Of a DNA stretch of 50,000 nucleotides, positions 43,101-50,000 are shown in pieces (the stretch's first letter is position 1; every line of letters begins with the position of its first letter). Source of the stretch: Comamonadaceae bacterium (lineage in GTDB: Bacteria > Pseudomonadota > Gammaproteobacteria > Burkholderiales > Burkholderiaceae_C); NCBI GenBank assembly GCA_027486555.1, contig JAIXOX010000129.1, positions 1 through 50,000 on the forward strand. Reading direction: 5' to 3'. The position numbers and the translations under genes are program-made. A model generated the notes under the pieces. That model saw nothing but the letters and a program-made list of their open reading frames with translations. It ran no database searches and had not been told where the DNA came from.

Positions 43101-46100
43101 GGCGTTGACGATCTGAATGTTGTTGTTCAAAACAGGCGGCCGGCGAGCACCCAGAGCCAGCAAGGTGGCACCTTCCCCGCCTCGAACCTTAGCAAGCGAG
43201 GCTGCGGTGTCAGAGGGTGACGATTTTGGCGTACCCCCGCCGTATGAGGAACCCGCTGACACCGCAGCCTCGCCCCCATAGGCATTCGATCGCCCACCCT
43301 CAATCCCATAGACATTCAAACGCTCAGCAACGCCATGCACCTCGCCCATGGACTCGGCGTACTCGCGCAGAGCCAGCCCGGTGTGCGATGTCGCGTGTTG
43401 ACGCACATCTTCCGGCGTACCCTCGGCCACGATCAAGCCCCCCGCATACCCACCCTCTGGCCCCAAGTCGATCAGCCAATCGCTGGCGCGGATCACGTCC
43501 AGGTTGTGCTCGATGACGATGAGCGAGTGCCCCGCTTCGAGCAGCTTGCGCAAAGCCCGCATGAGCTTGGCGATGTCGTCAAAGTGCAGGCCCGTCGTCG
43601 GCTCGTCAAACAAGAACAGCGTGCCTTTGCGCGCCAGACTCTGACGACTCTTGGACGCGCTCTTGGCCGCCTCGGCCAAAAAGCCCGCCAGCTTGAGGCG
43701 CTGCGCTTCGCCACCCGACAAGGTGGGCACGGGCTGGCCCAGGCGCACGTATTCCAGGCCCACATCGACGATCGGCTGCAGGGCGCGGATGACTTCACGG
43801 TCTTGCGCAAACAAGGCAGCCGCTTCGCTGACGGTGAGTTGCAAAATGTCGGCCACATTCAGGTGGCGCACAGCGCCACCGATGGCTTGGCGCTCGACGG
43901 TGATTTCCAAAATTTCAGGGCGATACCGCTTGCCATCGCAATCGGGGCAACGCAAATACACGTCGCTCAAGAACTGCATTTCGACATGCTCAAAACCCGA
44001 GCCGCCGCAAGTGGGGCAGCGGCCATCGCCACCGTTGAAGCTGAACTTGCTGGCGGTGTAACCGCGCTGGTGCGACAGCGGCGCGGTGGCAAAAATCTCG
44101 CGGATCGCGTCCCACGCACCCACATAACTCACCGGGTTGGAGCGGGCGGTTTTGCCAATCGGCGATTGGTCCACAAACACCACATCGCTCAGATGATCGG
44201 CCCCCAGCAGGCGGTCGTGTGCGCCGGGTGTTTCGGCGGCTTTGCCAAAGTGGCGCATCAGCGCCGGGGCCAGCACATCTTGAATCAAACTCGACTTGCC
44301 CGATCCGCTGACACCCGTGATGGTGACCAGGCGCTGCAGCGGAAAGTCCACGCTGATGTTTTGCAGGTTGTGCTCGCGTGCGCCTTCCAAAATCAAGCGC
44401 GGCGTGCTGTCAGACACCATGCGTTTGAAGCCAAGGCCGACTTGTTTGCGGCCACCCAGATATGCGCCCGTCAAGGTGTCGGCGTTGCGCAGATCGGCAG
44501 TCGTGCCGTCAAACACGATCTGCCCGCCGCGCTCGCCGGGGCCAGGGCCCATGTCGATCATGCGGTCGGCCGCCATCATCACGGCCGGGTCGTGCTCGAC
44601 CACCACCAGCGTGTTGCCCGCGTCGCGCAAGCGGTGCATGGCCAAGGTGATGCGGTGCATGTCGCGCGGGTGCAGGCCAATGCTGGGCTCGTCCAGCACA
44701 AACAGGGTGTTGACCAGGCTGGTGCCCAGGGCGGTGGTGAGGTTGATGCGCTGGACCTCGCCGCCACTGAGTGTGCGGCTTTGGCGGTCGAGGGTAAGGT
44801 AGCCGATGCCCACGTCGCACAGGTATTTGAGGCGGGTGGTGATTTCTTCCAACAGCAGTTGCAGGGCTTTTTGTTCGGCGCTGGGGCCTTGGGCTTGTGC
44901 CTGGCTTGCTTCGGTGGTTTCTTCGAAGGTTCGGTCTGTATCAGAGCGGGGGGCGGGCTCCTCATGCGGCGGGGGTACGCCAAAATCGTCGCCCGCCCCC
45001 CGCTCTGACGCAGACCTTGTGGTCGATCGAGCATCTAGCGCCCTCTCGGTCGCTGTATCAATCGCCGTCTTGGTGACTTCGTGTGTCGGTGCGTTTGCAC
45101 CCGCCCCCATGGCTTCGGCCGGGGATGGGCTGGGTGACGATTTTGGCGTACCCCCGCCGTATGAGGAGCCCAGCCCATCCCCGGCCGGAGCCTCCCCTGC
45201 CACCAGGGAAGCATGCCCAGAAGCAGACACCCGATCAAAGAACAAACGCAACCGGTCCAACGGCATGATCATCATGTCGTGCAAGCTCAAACCCGGCAGC
45301 GCCTCCAACTGCGCGCGTGTCCACTTCACACCTGCGGGCATGAAACGCTTCTCTACCGGCAACACCCCATCGGCATCTGAATGGCTGCCAATGCGCCACA
45401 GCAGGCTCTCTGTCTTCAAACGCGCCCCTTGGCAGGTCGGGCACTCGGTGTAGCTGCGGTACTTGGACAAGAGCACGCGGATGTGCATCTTGTAGGCCTT
45501 GCTCTCCAGGTACTCAAAGAACCGCTTCACGCCATACCACTGGTGGTTCCAGCGGCCCTTCCACTCGGGCGAACCGTTGATCACCCAGTCTTGCTGGGCT
45601 TTCGTCAACTTGTCCCACGCGGTGTCGCGCGGAATGCCGGAGGCCTCGGCGTGACGCATCAGATCGTCCTGGTTTTCTTGCCAAGCGGGCGTTTGCAGCG
45701 TCTTGATGGCCCCGGCCCGCAACGTGAGCTTGGGGTTGGGAATGACCAGGCCATAGTCCACGCCGATGACGCGTCCAAAGCCCCGGCAGGTCTCGCACGC
45801 GCCCACGGCCGAGTTGAAGGAGAACATCGACGGAATCGGGTCGGTGTAGCGCTGGTCACTGTCGGGGCAATGCAGGCCTGTGGAAAAGCGCCAGATGTCG
45901 AAGGCGGGTTCAGAGGAAGAAGCCAAATTGGGATCTGACCCCAATTTCTCCACATACACATTCAAGCGGCCACCGCGTTTGAGGGCCACTTCAATGGCTT
46001 CGACCACGCGGGCTTTTTCGGCTGTGCCGATGCGAAAGCGGTCGGCGATCACGTCCAGCACTTTGCGCGGGCCGGTGGGTGTGGCCACTTCGCGCTCGGC

Positions 46101-46649
46101 TTGCACCTTGGTGAAGCCACTGGCAGACAACCATTGCTCGACTTGCTCAGCGCTGGTGTTGGCGGGCAGTTCGACCGGGAAGGTCAGGTACAGGCGCGGG
46201 TCCCCCGCTTGCGCGGCACGCTGGGCCAGTTCGGCGTAAATCGTGTCGGGGTTGTCGGTGCGCACGCTTTGCGCGGTGTCTTTGTCAAACAACTGGCCCA
46301 GGCGGGCGAACAACAACTTGAGGTGGTCGTTCAGCTCGGTCATGGTGCCCACGGTCGAGCGTGAGCTGCGCACCGGGTTGGTCTGGTCAATCGCAATGGC
46401 CGGGGGCACACCGTCGACCTTGTCCACCGCCGGTTTGTCCATGCGGTCCAAAAACTGGCGGGCGTAGGCGCTGAAGGTCTCTACATAGCGGCGCTGGCCC
46501 TCGGCATACAGCGTGTCAAAGACCAAGCTCGATTTGCCCGAGCCGCTGGGGCCGGTGACCACCGTGAGTTCACCGGTGCGGATGTCGAGGTCGATGTTTT
46601 TGAGGTTGTGCTGACGGGCACCACGGATGCGGATGAGACCTTGGGACAT
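40200..46649 (-). CDS. uvrA: Tandem-duplicated excinuclease UvrA with repeat-encoded insertions
   Basis: A 2,149-residue DNA-damage-recognition ATPase, about twice the usual 940-960. It is two UvrA units in one chain, each with two ABC modules. Walker A motifs are GPSGSGKSS and GVSGSGKSS in the first unit and GVSGSGKST twice in the second, with LSGGE(A/V)QR signatures and Cys-x2-Cys zinc modules (CPTCGG..CPDCDG; CPSCEG..CETCRG). Such fused UvrAs are known in betaproteobacteria and may work alongside or instead of normal UvrA. ATG 46649 ([21 protein letters not shown]) is chosen; the 61 codons upstream read through a REP element. Four copies of a 32-bp core element and two GATCTGACCCC motifs encode low-complexity inserts ([18 protein letters not shown]) in linkers. 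Confidence 0.92.
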   Translation of the reverse strand: MSQGLIRIRGARQHNLKNIDLDIRTGELTVVTGPSGSGKSSLVFDTLYAEGQRRYVETFSAYARQFLDRMDKPAVDKVDGVPPAIAIDQTNPVRSSRSTVGTMTELNDHLKLLFARLGQLFDKDTAQSVRTDNPDTIYAELAQRAAQAGDPRLYLTFPVELPANTSAEQVEQWLSASGFTKVQAEREVATPTGPRKVLDVIADRFRIGTAEKARVVEAIEVALKRGGRLNVYVEKLGSDPNLASSSEPAFDIWRFSTGLHCPDSDQRYTDPIPSMFSFNSAVGACETCRGFGRVIGVDYGLVIPNPKLTLRAGAIKTLQTPAWQENQDDLMRHAEASGIPRDTAWDKLTKAQQDWVINGSPEWKGRWNHQWYGVKRFFEYLESKAYKMHIRVLLSKYRSYTECPTCQGARLKTESLLWRIGSHSDADGVLPVEKRFMPAGVKWTRAQLEALPGLSLHDMMIMPLDRLRLFFDRVSASGHASLVAGEAPAGDGLGSSYGGGTPKSSPSPSPAEAMGAGANAPTHEVTKTAIDTATERALDARSTTRSASERGAGDDFGVPPPHEEPAPRSDTDRTFEETTEASQAQAQGPSAEQKALQLLLEEITTRLKYLCDVGIGYLTLDRQSRTLSGGEVQRINLTTALGTSLVNTLFVLDEPSIGLHPRDMHRITLAMHRLRDAGNTLVVVEHDPAVMMAADRMIDMGPGPGERGGQIVFDGTTADLRNADTLTGAYLGGRKQVGLGFKRMVSDSTPRLILEGAREHNLQNISVDFPLQRLVTITGVSGSGKSSLIQDVLAPALMRHFGKAAETPGAHDRLLGADHLSDVVFVDQSPIGKTARSNPVSYVGAWDAIREIFATAPLSHQRGYTASKFSFNGGDGRCPTCGGSGFEHVEMQFLSDVYLRCPDCDGKRYRPEILEITVERQAIGGAVRHLNVADILQLTVSEAAALFAQDREVIRALQPIVDVGLEYVRLGQPVPTLSGGEAQRLKLAGFLAEAAKSASKSRQSLARKGTLFLFDEPTTGLHFDDIAKLMRALRKLLEAGHSLIVIEHNLDVIRASDWLIDLGPEGGYAGGLIVAEGTPEDVRQHATSHTGLALREYAESMGEVHGVAERLNVYGIEGGRSNAYGGEAAVSAGSSYGGGTPKSSPSDTAASLAKVRGGEGATLLALGARRPPVLNNNIQIVNAKEHNLKNLSVDIPRGKFNVVTGVSGSGKSTLAFDILFNEGQRRYLESLNAYARAIVQPAGRPEVDAVYGIPPTVAIEQRLSRGGRKSTVGTTTEVWHFLRLLYVKLGIQHCVHDNTPVQPQTPDSIIAQLMTQFKGQHIGLLAPLVVNRKGVYTELADWARPRGYTHLRVDGDFLPTQGFPRIDRFKEHNIELPVVSLDVLPSNETALREALSKTLEYGKGVVHVLSDLDGLREAMFSGESTARIGQHRVFSTLRACPACSTSYAELDPRLFSYNSKHGWCPDCVGTGVKLSKDERQVFDDSVQDDKNKGREQTFAEPEIEDLANVACPSCEGTRLNATARAVRLGAAPGQGWRITDIASLSVTDVRHWVDKLHLTGRDADIARDLVPEIKSRLEFLEEVGLGYLTLDRGAPTLSGGEAQRIRLAAQLGSNLQGVCYVLDEPTIGLHARDNQILLNALQSLSDKGNTLVVVEHDEDTIRRADHIIDIGPSAGKRGGRLVAEGSVADITASADSQTGRYLLHAMKHPMQPRRVVDASARGNGVGSSYGGGTPKSSPTPSPHEEAAEKLGSDPKSLQAVTATEAAVTAAKATAKVKGKKKAAPETKAETPEVPTPQWLTLTGANLHNLRQVDVQVPLKRLVAVTGVSGSGKSTLARDVLLTNVQALVSQRSTFAGRTAQDAGQRVALTACSDVQGFETIDRVLEVDQTPIGKTPRSCPATYIGFWDTIRKLFAETLEAKARGYAAGRFSFNTGEGRCPSCEGQGMRTIEMSFLPDVKVHCETCRGARFNPETLAVTWRGKSIGDVLQMEVDEAVGFFATMPSISHPLQLLKDVGLGYLTLGQPSPTLSGGEAQRIKLVTELTKVRDEVGKRGNKAPHTLYVLDEPTVGLHMADVDKLISVLHRLVNAGHSVIVIEHDLDVIAEADWVIDLGPEGGNAGGRIVAAMTPEALVILGTHTGVALAPVLARA
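41383..41405. repeat. GATCTGACCCC-type palindrome in uvrA, variant
   Basis: GATTTGGGATCTGAACCCAATTT: TTGGG and CCCAA arms around ATCTGAA. It is a one- to two-base variant of the motif at 45925 and of the tandem copies near 8520-8579. It encodes KLGSDPK in UvrA, 17 bp from core element 1. Confidence 0.65.
41423..41488. repeat. Core element 1 in uvrA with 17-bp inverted arms
   Basis: The core occupies 41440-41471 (32 bp, starting GACGATTTTGGCG). The flanks GGGGCGATGGCGTGGGC (41423-41439) and 41472-41488 are inverted copies with one mismatch. The arm sequence is unlike that of the other three copies. On the coding (minus) strand the element reads [12 protein letters not shown]. Confidence 0.85.
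43197..43272. repeat. Core element 2 in uvrA with 22-bp inverted arms
   Basis: The core occupies 43219-43250, identical to copy 1. The arms 43197-43218 and 43251-43272 are inverted copies with a single mismatch; the outer 17 bp, CGAGGCTGCGGTGTCAG, is perfect. The arm sequence is unique to this site. It lies in the linker between the two UvrA units. Confidence 0.87.
44941..45008. repeat. Core element 3 in uvrA, opposite orientation, 18-bp perfect arms
   Basis: The core is on the minus strand at 44990-44959, with one base different from the others (GCATGAGGA for GTATGAGGA). The arms TCAGAGCGGGGGGCGGGC (44941-44958) and 44991-45008 are perfect inverted copies. Because of the orientation it is read in another sense, giving [13 protein letters not shown], still without a stop. 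Confidence 0.87.
45111..45192. repeat. Core element 4 in uvrA with 24-bp inverted arms
   Basis: The core occupies 45136-45167. The arms 45111-45134 and 45169-45192 are inverted copies with one mismatch (GGCTTC versus GGCTCC at the outer end); the single base between arm and core on each side does not pair. It encodes [13 protein letters not shown]. Confidence 0.87.
45925..45947. repeat. GATCTGACCCC-type palindrome in uvrA
   Basis: AAATTGGG-atctgac-CCCAATTT is a near-perfect palindrome. It shares GGGATCTGACCCCAATT with the tandem copies at 8530-8579. It is read in frame as KLGSDPNL within the first UvrA unit. Confidence 0.7.
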
Positions 46650-46708
46650 GCTGGGCTTTATGGGGTGGGGGCCAAGCATTCTAGGGCGGCAGGATAAACC
46701 CGCCGCTG

Positions 46709-46783
46709 ACTGTGGGAGCCTCGCCTTTGGGGCGATTGTCTGTGGTGTGCTGGCGCACCATCGCGACGGGGGCGTCGCTCCTG
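46709..46783. repeat. REP-like single unit
   Basis: GTGGGAGCCTCGCCTTTGGGGCGAT ... ATCGCGACGGGGGCGTCGCTCC, one forward unit between uvrA and the terminator of the small membrane protein gene. It supplies the spurious N-terminal extension of the uvrA reading frame. Confidence 0.8.
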
Positions 46784-46812
46784 CAAAAAAGCCACGCGGG
46801 TGCGTGGCTTTG
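46784..46812 (-). terminator. Intrinsic terminator of the small membrane protein gene
   Basis: On the minus strand AAAGCCACGC-accc-GCGTGGCTTTTTTG: a 10-bp stem with a T tract, about 40 bp after the stop at 46854. It isolates the gene from uvrA. Confidence 0.88.
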
Positions 46813-46853
46813 GGGTGATCGCCAGAGCCCAAAGCTCTGGGATGCTGGTGCGC

Positions 46854-47051
46854 TTACTTGGCTGCGCTGGCGTCTGATGCCGGTGCGGCGGCAGGTGCAG
46901 CAGGTGCAGAGGCGTCGGCCTTGGCGGGTTCCACATGAACGGCATCAGCACCGTGCTTTTCACCGCTCATGTCCAGGCTGTCACCACCCTTGCTGATGAC
47001 ATACAGCGCCAAGGCAGCAAAGACCACGAATCCAACAGCAATTTTCCACAT
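46854..47051 (-). CDS. Small single-pass membrane protein with Ala/Pro-rich tail
   Basis: A 65-residue protein. The N-terminal hydrophobic helix (MWKIAVGFVVFAALALYVI) works as an uncleaved anchor. A short polar stretch (SKGGDSLDMSGEKHGADAVHVEPAK) and a low-complexity Ala/Pro/Ser tail follow. GGAGAT lies 5-10 bases ahead of the ATG, and terminators flank both sides, which supports a real monocistronic gene. No family recognised; function unknown. Confidence 0.75.
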   Translation of the reverse strand: MWKIAVGFVVFAALALYVISKGGDSLDMSGEKHGADAVHVEPAKADASAPAAPAAAPASDASAAK

Positions 47052-47065
47052 GATTCATCTCCAAT

Positions 47066-47096
47066 CAAAAAAAGGGCCTTCACAGAGGGAAGGCCC
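47066..47096 (-). terminator. Intrinsic terminator of the MHS transporter gene
   Basis: On the minus strand GGGCCTTC-n7-GAAGGCCC followed by TTTTTTT, 44 bp after the stop at 47140 and immediately before the small membrane protein's ribosome-binding site. Confidence 0.9.
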
Positions 47097-47139
47097 AGAA
47101 TTTAGCACCCGAGTCACCCCGGGTTGCTTACATAACAGA

Positions 47140-48903
47140 TCAGTCGTCTGCGTAAATGTCGATGTCTTTGGTTTCCTTGATGAACAGGCCACCGATGACC
47201 ACCGTGGCCCCCGCGATGATGATCGGGTACCACAAGCCGTTGTACATGTTGCCGGTCTGGGCCACGATCGCGAAGGCGGTTGTGGGCATCAAACCACCGA
47301 ACCAGCCGTTACCGATGTGGTAAGGCAAGGACATGGAGGTGTAACGGATACGGGTGGGGAACATCTCGACCAGCATGGCGGCGATAGGACCGTAGACCAT
47401 GGTCACCAACAACACCAAGTAGGTGAGGATGATGATGACGGTCACTTTGTCGAACTTGGCCATGTCGGCTTTGACTGGGTAGTTGGCGGCCTTCAAAGCG
47501 GCGCTCAGGTTGGTACCCAACAAAGTAGCACCAGCGGTCTTCTCGTTGCTCAGGTCTTTGACAGACTTGGTGGCAGCTTCGATGGCCTTGGCATCTTTGG
47601 GTTCAGCAGCGTTCAGAGCGGCCAGCTTTTCCTCGGCCTTGGCCTTGGCAGCAGCGATGTCTTCAGCGGAGTACTTGACGTTGACCACGGTCTCGCCCAC
47701 TTTGATCACTGCCGGTGTGCCCGCAGGTGCCACCACGTTGTCATAAGACACGGATGCACTGGCCAAGCGTTGTTTGGCGATGTCGCAAGAAGAAGTGAAC
47801 TTCTTGGTGCCTGTGGGGTTGAACTGGAACGAGCACTCGGCTGGATCCGCAGTCACGGTCACCTTGGCCGATTCCTGAGCAGCGTACAGGTCTGGGTTGG
47901 CGGCTTTGGTCAAAGCCTTGAACACTGGGAAGTAAGTCACAACAGCCAACAAGCAGCCCGCCAAGATCAGTGGTTTACGACCGATTTTGTCGGACAAGGT
48001 GCCGAAGATCACGAAGAACGGGGTGCCAATGATCAAGGAGATCGCGACCATGATGTTGGCGGTAGCGCCGTCCACTTTCAAGGCTTGTGTCAAGAAGAAC
48101 AAAGCGTAGAACTGACCGGAGTACCAAACCACAGCCTGACCCATGACCAAGCCGAACAAAGCCAAGATCACGATCTTCAGGTTTTTCCACTGGCCGAAAG
48201 ATTCGGACAAGGGGTTCTTGGAAGTCTTGCCTTCGGATTTCATTTTCACGAAAGCAGGCGATTCGTTCATGCTCAGTCGGATGTACACCGAGATGATCAG
48301 CATGATCACCGACACCAGGAAGGGTACGCGCCAGCCCCAATCAGCGAAAGCTTCTTCGCCGATGATGGTACGTGTGCCCAGAATCACCATCAGCGACAGG
48401 AACAAGCCCAAAGTCGCTGTGGTCTGGATCCAGGCGGTGTAAGCACCACGCTGGCCCGCAGGAGCGTGCTCGGCCACATAAGTGGCAGCACCACCGTACT
48501 CACCACCCAAAGCCAAGCCTTGCAGCAAGCGCAGGCAGATCAGGATGACAGGAGCGGCCACGCCAATGCTGGCGTAGTTGGGCAAAATGCCCACGATGAA
48601 GGTCGATGCACCCATGATCAGGATCGTGACCAAGAAGGTGTACTTGCGGCCAATCATGTCGCCCAAGCGGCCAAAGAAGATGGCGCCGAAAGGACGCACG
48701 ATGAAGCCGGCAGCAAAAGCCAACAGCGCAAAGATGAAAGCGGAGCCTTCGTCCAAGCCACTGAAGAACTGCTTGGCAATGATCGCGGCCAGTGAGCCGT
48801 ACAGGTAAAAGTCATACCATTCAAAAACGGTACCCAAAGAAGAGGCAAAAATTACCTTCTTCTCTTCCGCCGTCATCGGGCGGTTTGCTTCAGTTGTAGC
48901 CAT
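47140..48903 (-). CDS. MHS-family MFS transporter with a large periplasmic insertion
   Basis: A 587-residue transporter from ATG 48903, with GGAG eight bases ahead; an upstream start ten codons earlier is less likely. MHS hallmarks are GTVFEWYDFYLYGSLA, the first-half loop motif GRLGDMIGRKYTFL and the second-half repeat GTLSDKIGRKPLIL. ShiA/ProP-like members are about 430-550 residues. Here about 150 residues (roughly 333-483) are inserted after KALTKAANPDLY. The insertion contains two Cys (AECSF, SSCDIA), a beta-like part and an Ala/Lys/Glu helical part, and returns to membrane at KVTVIIILTYLVLLVTM. The substrate is probably a carboxylate or similar metabolite taken up with protons; it is not readable from sequence. 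It is divergent from a GMC oxidoreductase. Confidence 0.9.
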   Translation of the reverse strand: MATTEANRPMTAEEKKVIFASSLGTVFEWYDFYLYGSLAAIIAKQFFSGLDEGSAFIFALLAFAAGFIVRPFGAIFFGRLGDMIGRKYTFLVTILIMGASTFIVGILPNYASIGVAAPVILICLRLLQGLALGGEYGGAATYVAEHAPAGQRGAYTAWIQTTATLGLFLSLMVILGTRTIIGEEAFADWGWRVPFLVSVIMLIISVYIRLSMNESPAFVKMKSEGKTSKNPLSESFGQWKNLKIVILALFGLVMGQAVVWYSGQFYALFFLTQALKVDGATANIMVAISLIIGTPFFVIFGTLSDKIGRKPLILAGCLLAVVTYFPVFKALTKAANPDLYAAQESAKVTVTADPAECSFQFNPTGTKKFTSSCDIAKQRLASASVSYDNVVAPAGTPAVIKVGETVVNVKYSAEDIAAAKAKAEEKLAALNAAEPKDAKAIEAATKSVKDLSNEKTAGATLLGTNLSAALKAANYPVKADMAKFDKVTVIIILTYLVLLVTMVYGPIAAMLVEMFPTRIRYTSMSLPYHIGNGWFGGLMPTTAFAIVAQTGNMYNGLWYPIIIAGATVVIGGLFIKETKDIDIYADD

Positions 48904-49257
48904 AAAGCTGTCTCCAAAAAAAAGAGTCCCCAAAACGAGAACTTGCGCCTATTCTTGATCCTGGCACTTGCCCCTGTCTGACGGGCAACCAACAGGGACT
49001 TACGCACCAAGCGTTTACCCTTGGTATTTTTTTCACATTGCAAAAAAACTTCAATTTCCTAGGGTATTTACCCAATTTTGTTTGCGGGGACAAGCTGAAC
49101 ATCGACACCAAATTTGCACTCAACCCCCCGTTACAGCCTCAAAATTGAACCGTTTGTCAGGATCGTCACGCTGCCTCCAACACTTCAGCTCATCCATTAC
49201 AGTCAGACGAGCAGCGAAACCCGCTCTTCAAATCAGCAGACCCCACGTACAAAAATC
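48904..49257. other. Divergent intergenic region with small inverted repeats
   Basis: 354 bp between two divergent genes, so both promoters should be here. Visible are GGGTA-tt-TACCC at 49062-49073 and TACC-ctt-GGTA at 49016-49026, with T- and A-rich runs (49027-49033, 49042-49048). The shared TACC/GGTA half-sites could be an operator pair. No gene or RNA is recognised. Confidence 0.45.
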
Positions 49258-50000
49258 ATGAACGACAACACCTTTGACTACATCATCGTTGGCGGTGGCA
49301 CCGCAGGCTGCTTGTTGGCCAACCGCCTGAGTGCCGATGCCAGCAAGCGTGTGCTGCTGATTGAAGCCGGCAAAAAAGACGATTACCACTGGATCCACAT
49401 CCCGGTGGGCTACCTGTACTGCATTGGCAACCCGCGCACGGATTGGCTGTACCAAACCGAAGCCACCGAGGGCCTGAACGGGCGCAGCCTGCGTTACCCG
49501 CGTGGCAAGGTGTTGGGCGGTTGCTCCAGCATCAACGGCATGATTTACATGCGTGGCCAATCCCGCGACTACGACCAGTGGGCGCAGATCACCGGCAACG
49601 AGGCTTGGCGCTGGGACCAAGCACTGCCCTACTTCAAACTGCACGAAGACCACTGCAACGGTGCCAACGAATTTCATGGGGCCAAAGGGGCCAAGTCTGA
49701 ACTGTTGGCCCCCAAAGACTTGCCCAAAGGCGGTTACCTGCACACCTTGCGCGGACGCAACACGGGCGGTGAATGGCGCATTGAAAAGCAACGCCTGCGC
49801 TGGGACGTGCTGGACGCGTTTTCTCTAGCAGCCCAGCAAGCGGGCATTCCGGCCATTGATGACTTCAACCGGGGCAACAACGAGGGCGTGTCTTATTTCG
49901 ATGTGAACCAACGCAGCGGCTGGCGCTGGAACACGGCCAAAGCCTTTTTGCGCCCGACCTGCTATTCACGCCCCAACTTTGAGTTGTGGAACAAAGCCCA
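49258..50000 (+). CDS. GMC-family FAD oxidoreductase, 3' end outside window
   Basis: The first 247 codons of a glucose-methanol-choline oxidoreductase, open to the window edge. The N-terminus FDYIIVGGGTAGCLLANRLS is the FAD dinucleotide-binding motif with the GxGxxG-type Gly triplet; VLLIEAG follows, then RGKVLGGCSSINGMIYMRGQSRDYDQWA, the GMC signature 1. The family length is about 530-560 residues, so roughly half is present. Choline dehydrogenase-like or alcohol dehydrogenase activity is expected; the catalytic His pair lies beyond the window. It is divergent from the MHS transporter, which may import its substrate (inference). Confidence 0.93.
   Translation, partial: MNDNTFDYIIVGGGTAGCLLANRLSADASKRVLLIEAGKKDDYHWIHIPVGYLYCIGNPRTDWLYQTEATEGLNGRSLRYPRGKVLGGCSSINGMIYMRGQSRDYDQWAQITGNEAWRWDQALPYFKLHEDHCNGANEFHGAKGAKSELLAPKDLPKGGYLHTLRGRNTGGEWRIEKQRLRWDVLDAFSLAAQQAGIPAIDDFNRGNNEGVSYFDVNQRSGWRWNTAKAFLRPTCYSRPNFELWNKA

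Noticed and set aside
45381..45938. 185-codon plus-strand frame within uvrA, and other frames opposite uvrA such as 43335-45008
   Set aside because: Antisense to conserved UvrA motifs; open only because of GC-biased third positions.
46650..46832. 61-codon N-terminal extension of UvrA
   Set aside because: It translates a REP-like unit; the conserved UvrA start ([17 protein letters not shown]) follows the ATG at 46649.

Overview
The window looks like a GC-rich betaproteobacterial chromosome, most likely Burkholderiales/Comamonadaceae and plausibly a freshwater, Limnohabitans-like organism. This rests on gene content (a double-length UvrA, an MHS-family transporter, CHASE2/FecR loci), on base composition, and on many REP-like double-hairpin repeats. 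It is inference, because no rRNA or species marker is present. Bases 1-32 are not genomic: they match the Illumina TruSeq read-1 adapter, so the left edge is a contig end with unremoved adapter.

Layout. (1) 223-1008: a HAD phosphatase between REP clusters. (2) 1419-8274, minus strand: a type I secretion operon made of an unusual protein resembling only the N-terminal half of TnpB, two complete ABC transporters, an HlyD adaptor and a TolC-like channel. (3) 8914-16184, plus strand: two tandem paralogous S-layer-like RTX proteins of about 1,100 residues, the likely cargo. Each has the same promoter (a perfect TGTGA-N6-TCACA site 21 bp before TAGAAT) and the same 62-nt two-hairpin leader 53 nt before its start codon. 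(4) 16367-21790: a small lipoprotein, a four-gene glycan-transfer operon (GT2, GT-C, methyltransferase, small SMR/EamA protein) and an unknown protein. (5) 22188-26957, minus strand: FecR-domain protein, CHASE2-nucleotide cyclase, TPR/beta-barrel protein, driven by a third copy of the same CRP-type promoter. (6) 27085-32951, plus strand: a Crp/Fnr regulator heading a polysaccharide ABC-export operon (Wzm, a Wzt fused to a GNAT-like domain, a GT4 glycosyltransferase, a PIG-L deacetylase). (7) 33035-38574, minus strand: rhamnosyltransferase-like GT2, WbaP-like initiating transferase, a possible microprotein, and a three-domain glycosyltransferase. (8) 38740-50000: a methyltransferase, a tandem-duplicated UvrA interrupted by repeat elements, a small membrane protein, an MHS transporter and the start of a GMC oxidoreductase.

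How it fits together (inference). Regions 2-7 look like one cell-surface programme: an S-layer, its secretion machine, and the polysaccharide to which such layers usually attach, as in the Caulobacter rsaA region. The same promoter drives both S-layer genes and the FecR/cyclase operon, and a CRP-like regulator with a CRP-type recognition helix is encoded next to that operon. Both the cyclase and the regulator deviate at residues normally important for making or binding cAMP, so the ligand is open.

Most unusual items: the TnpB-half protein leading a secretion operon; the three matching CRP promoters; the covarying S-layer leader; the Wzt-GNAT fusion; and four copies in uvrA of a 32-bp core, each flanked by its own different but nearly perfect inverted arms.
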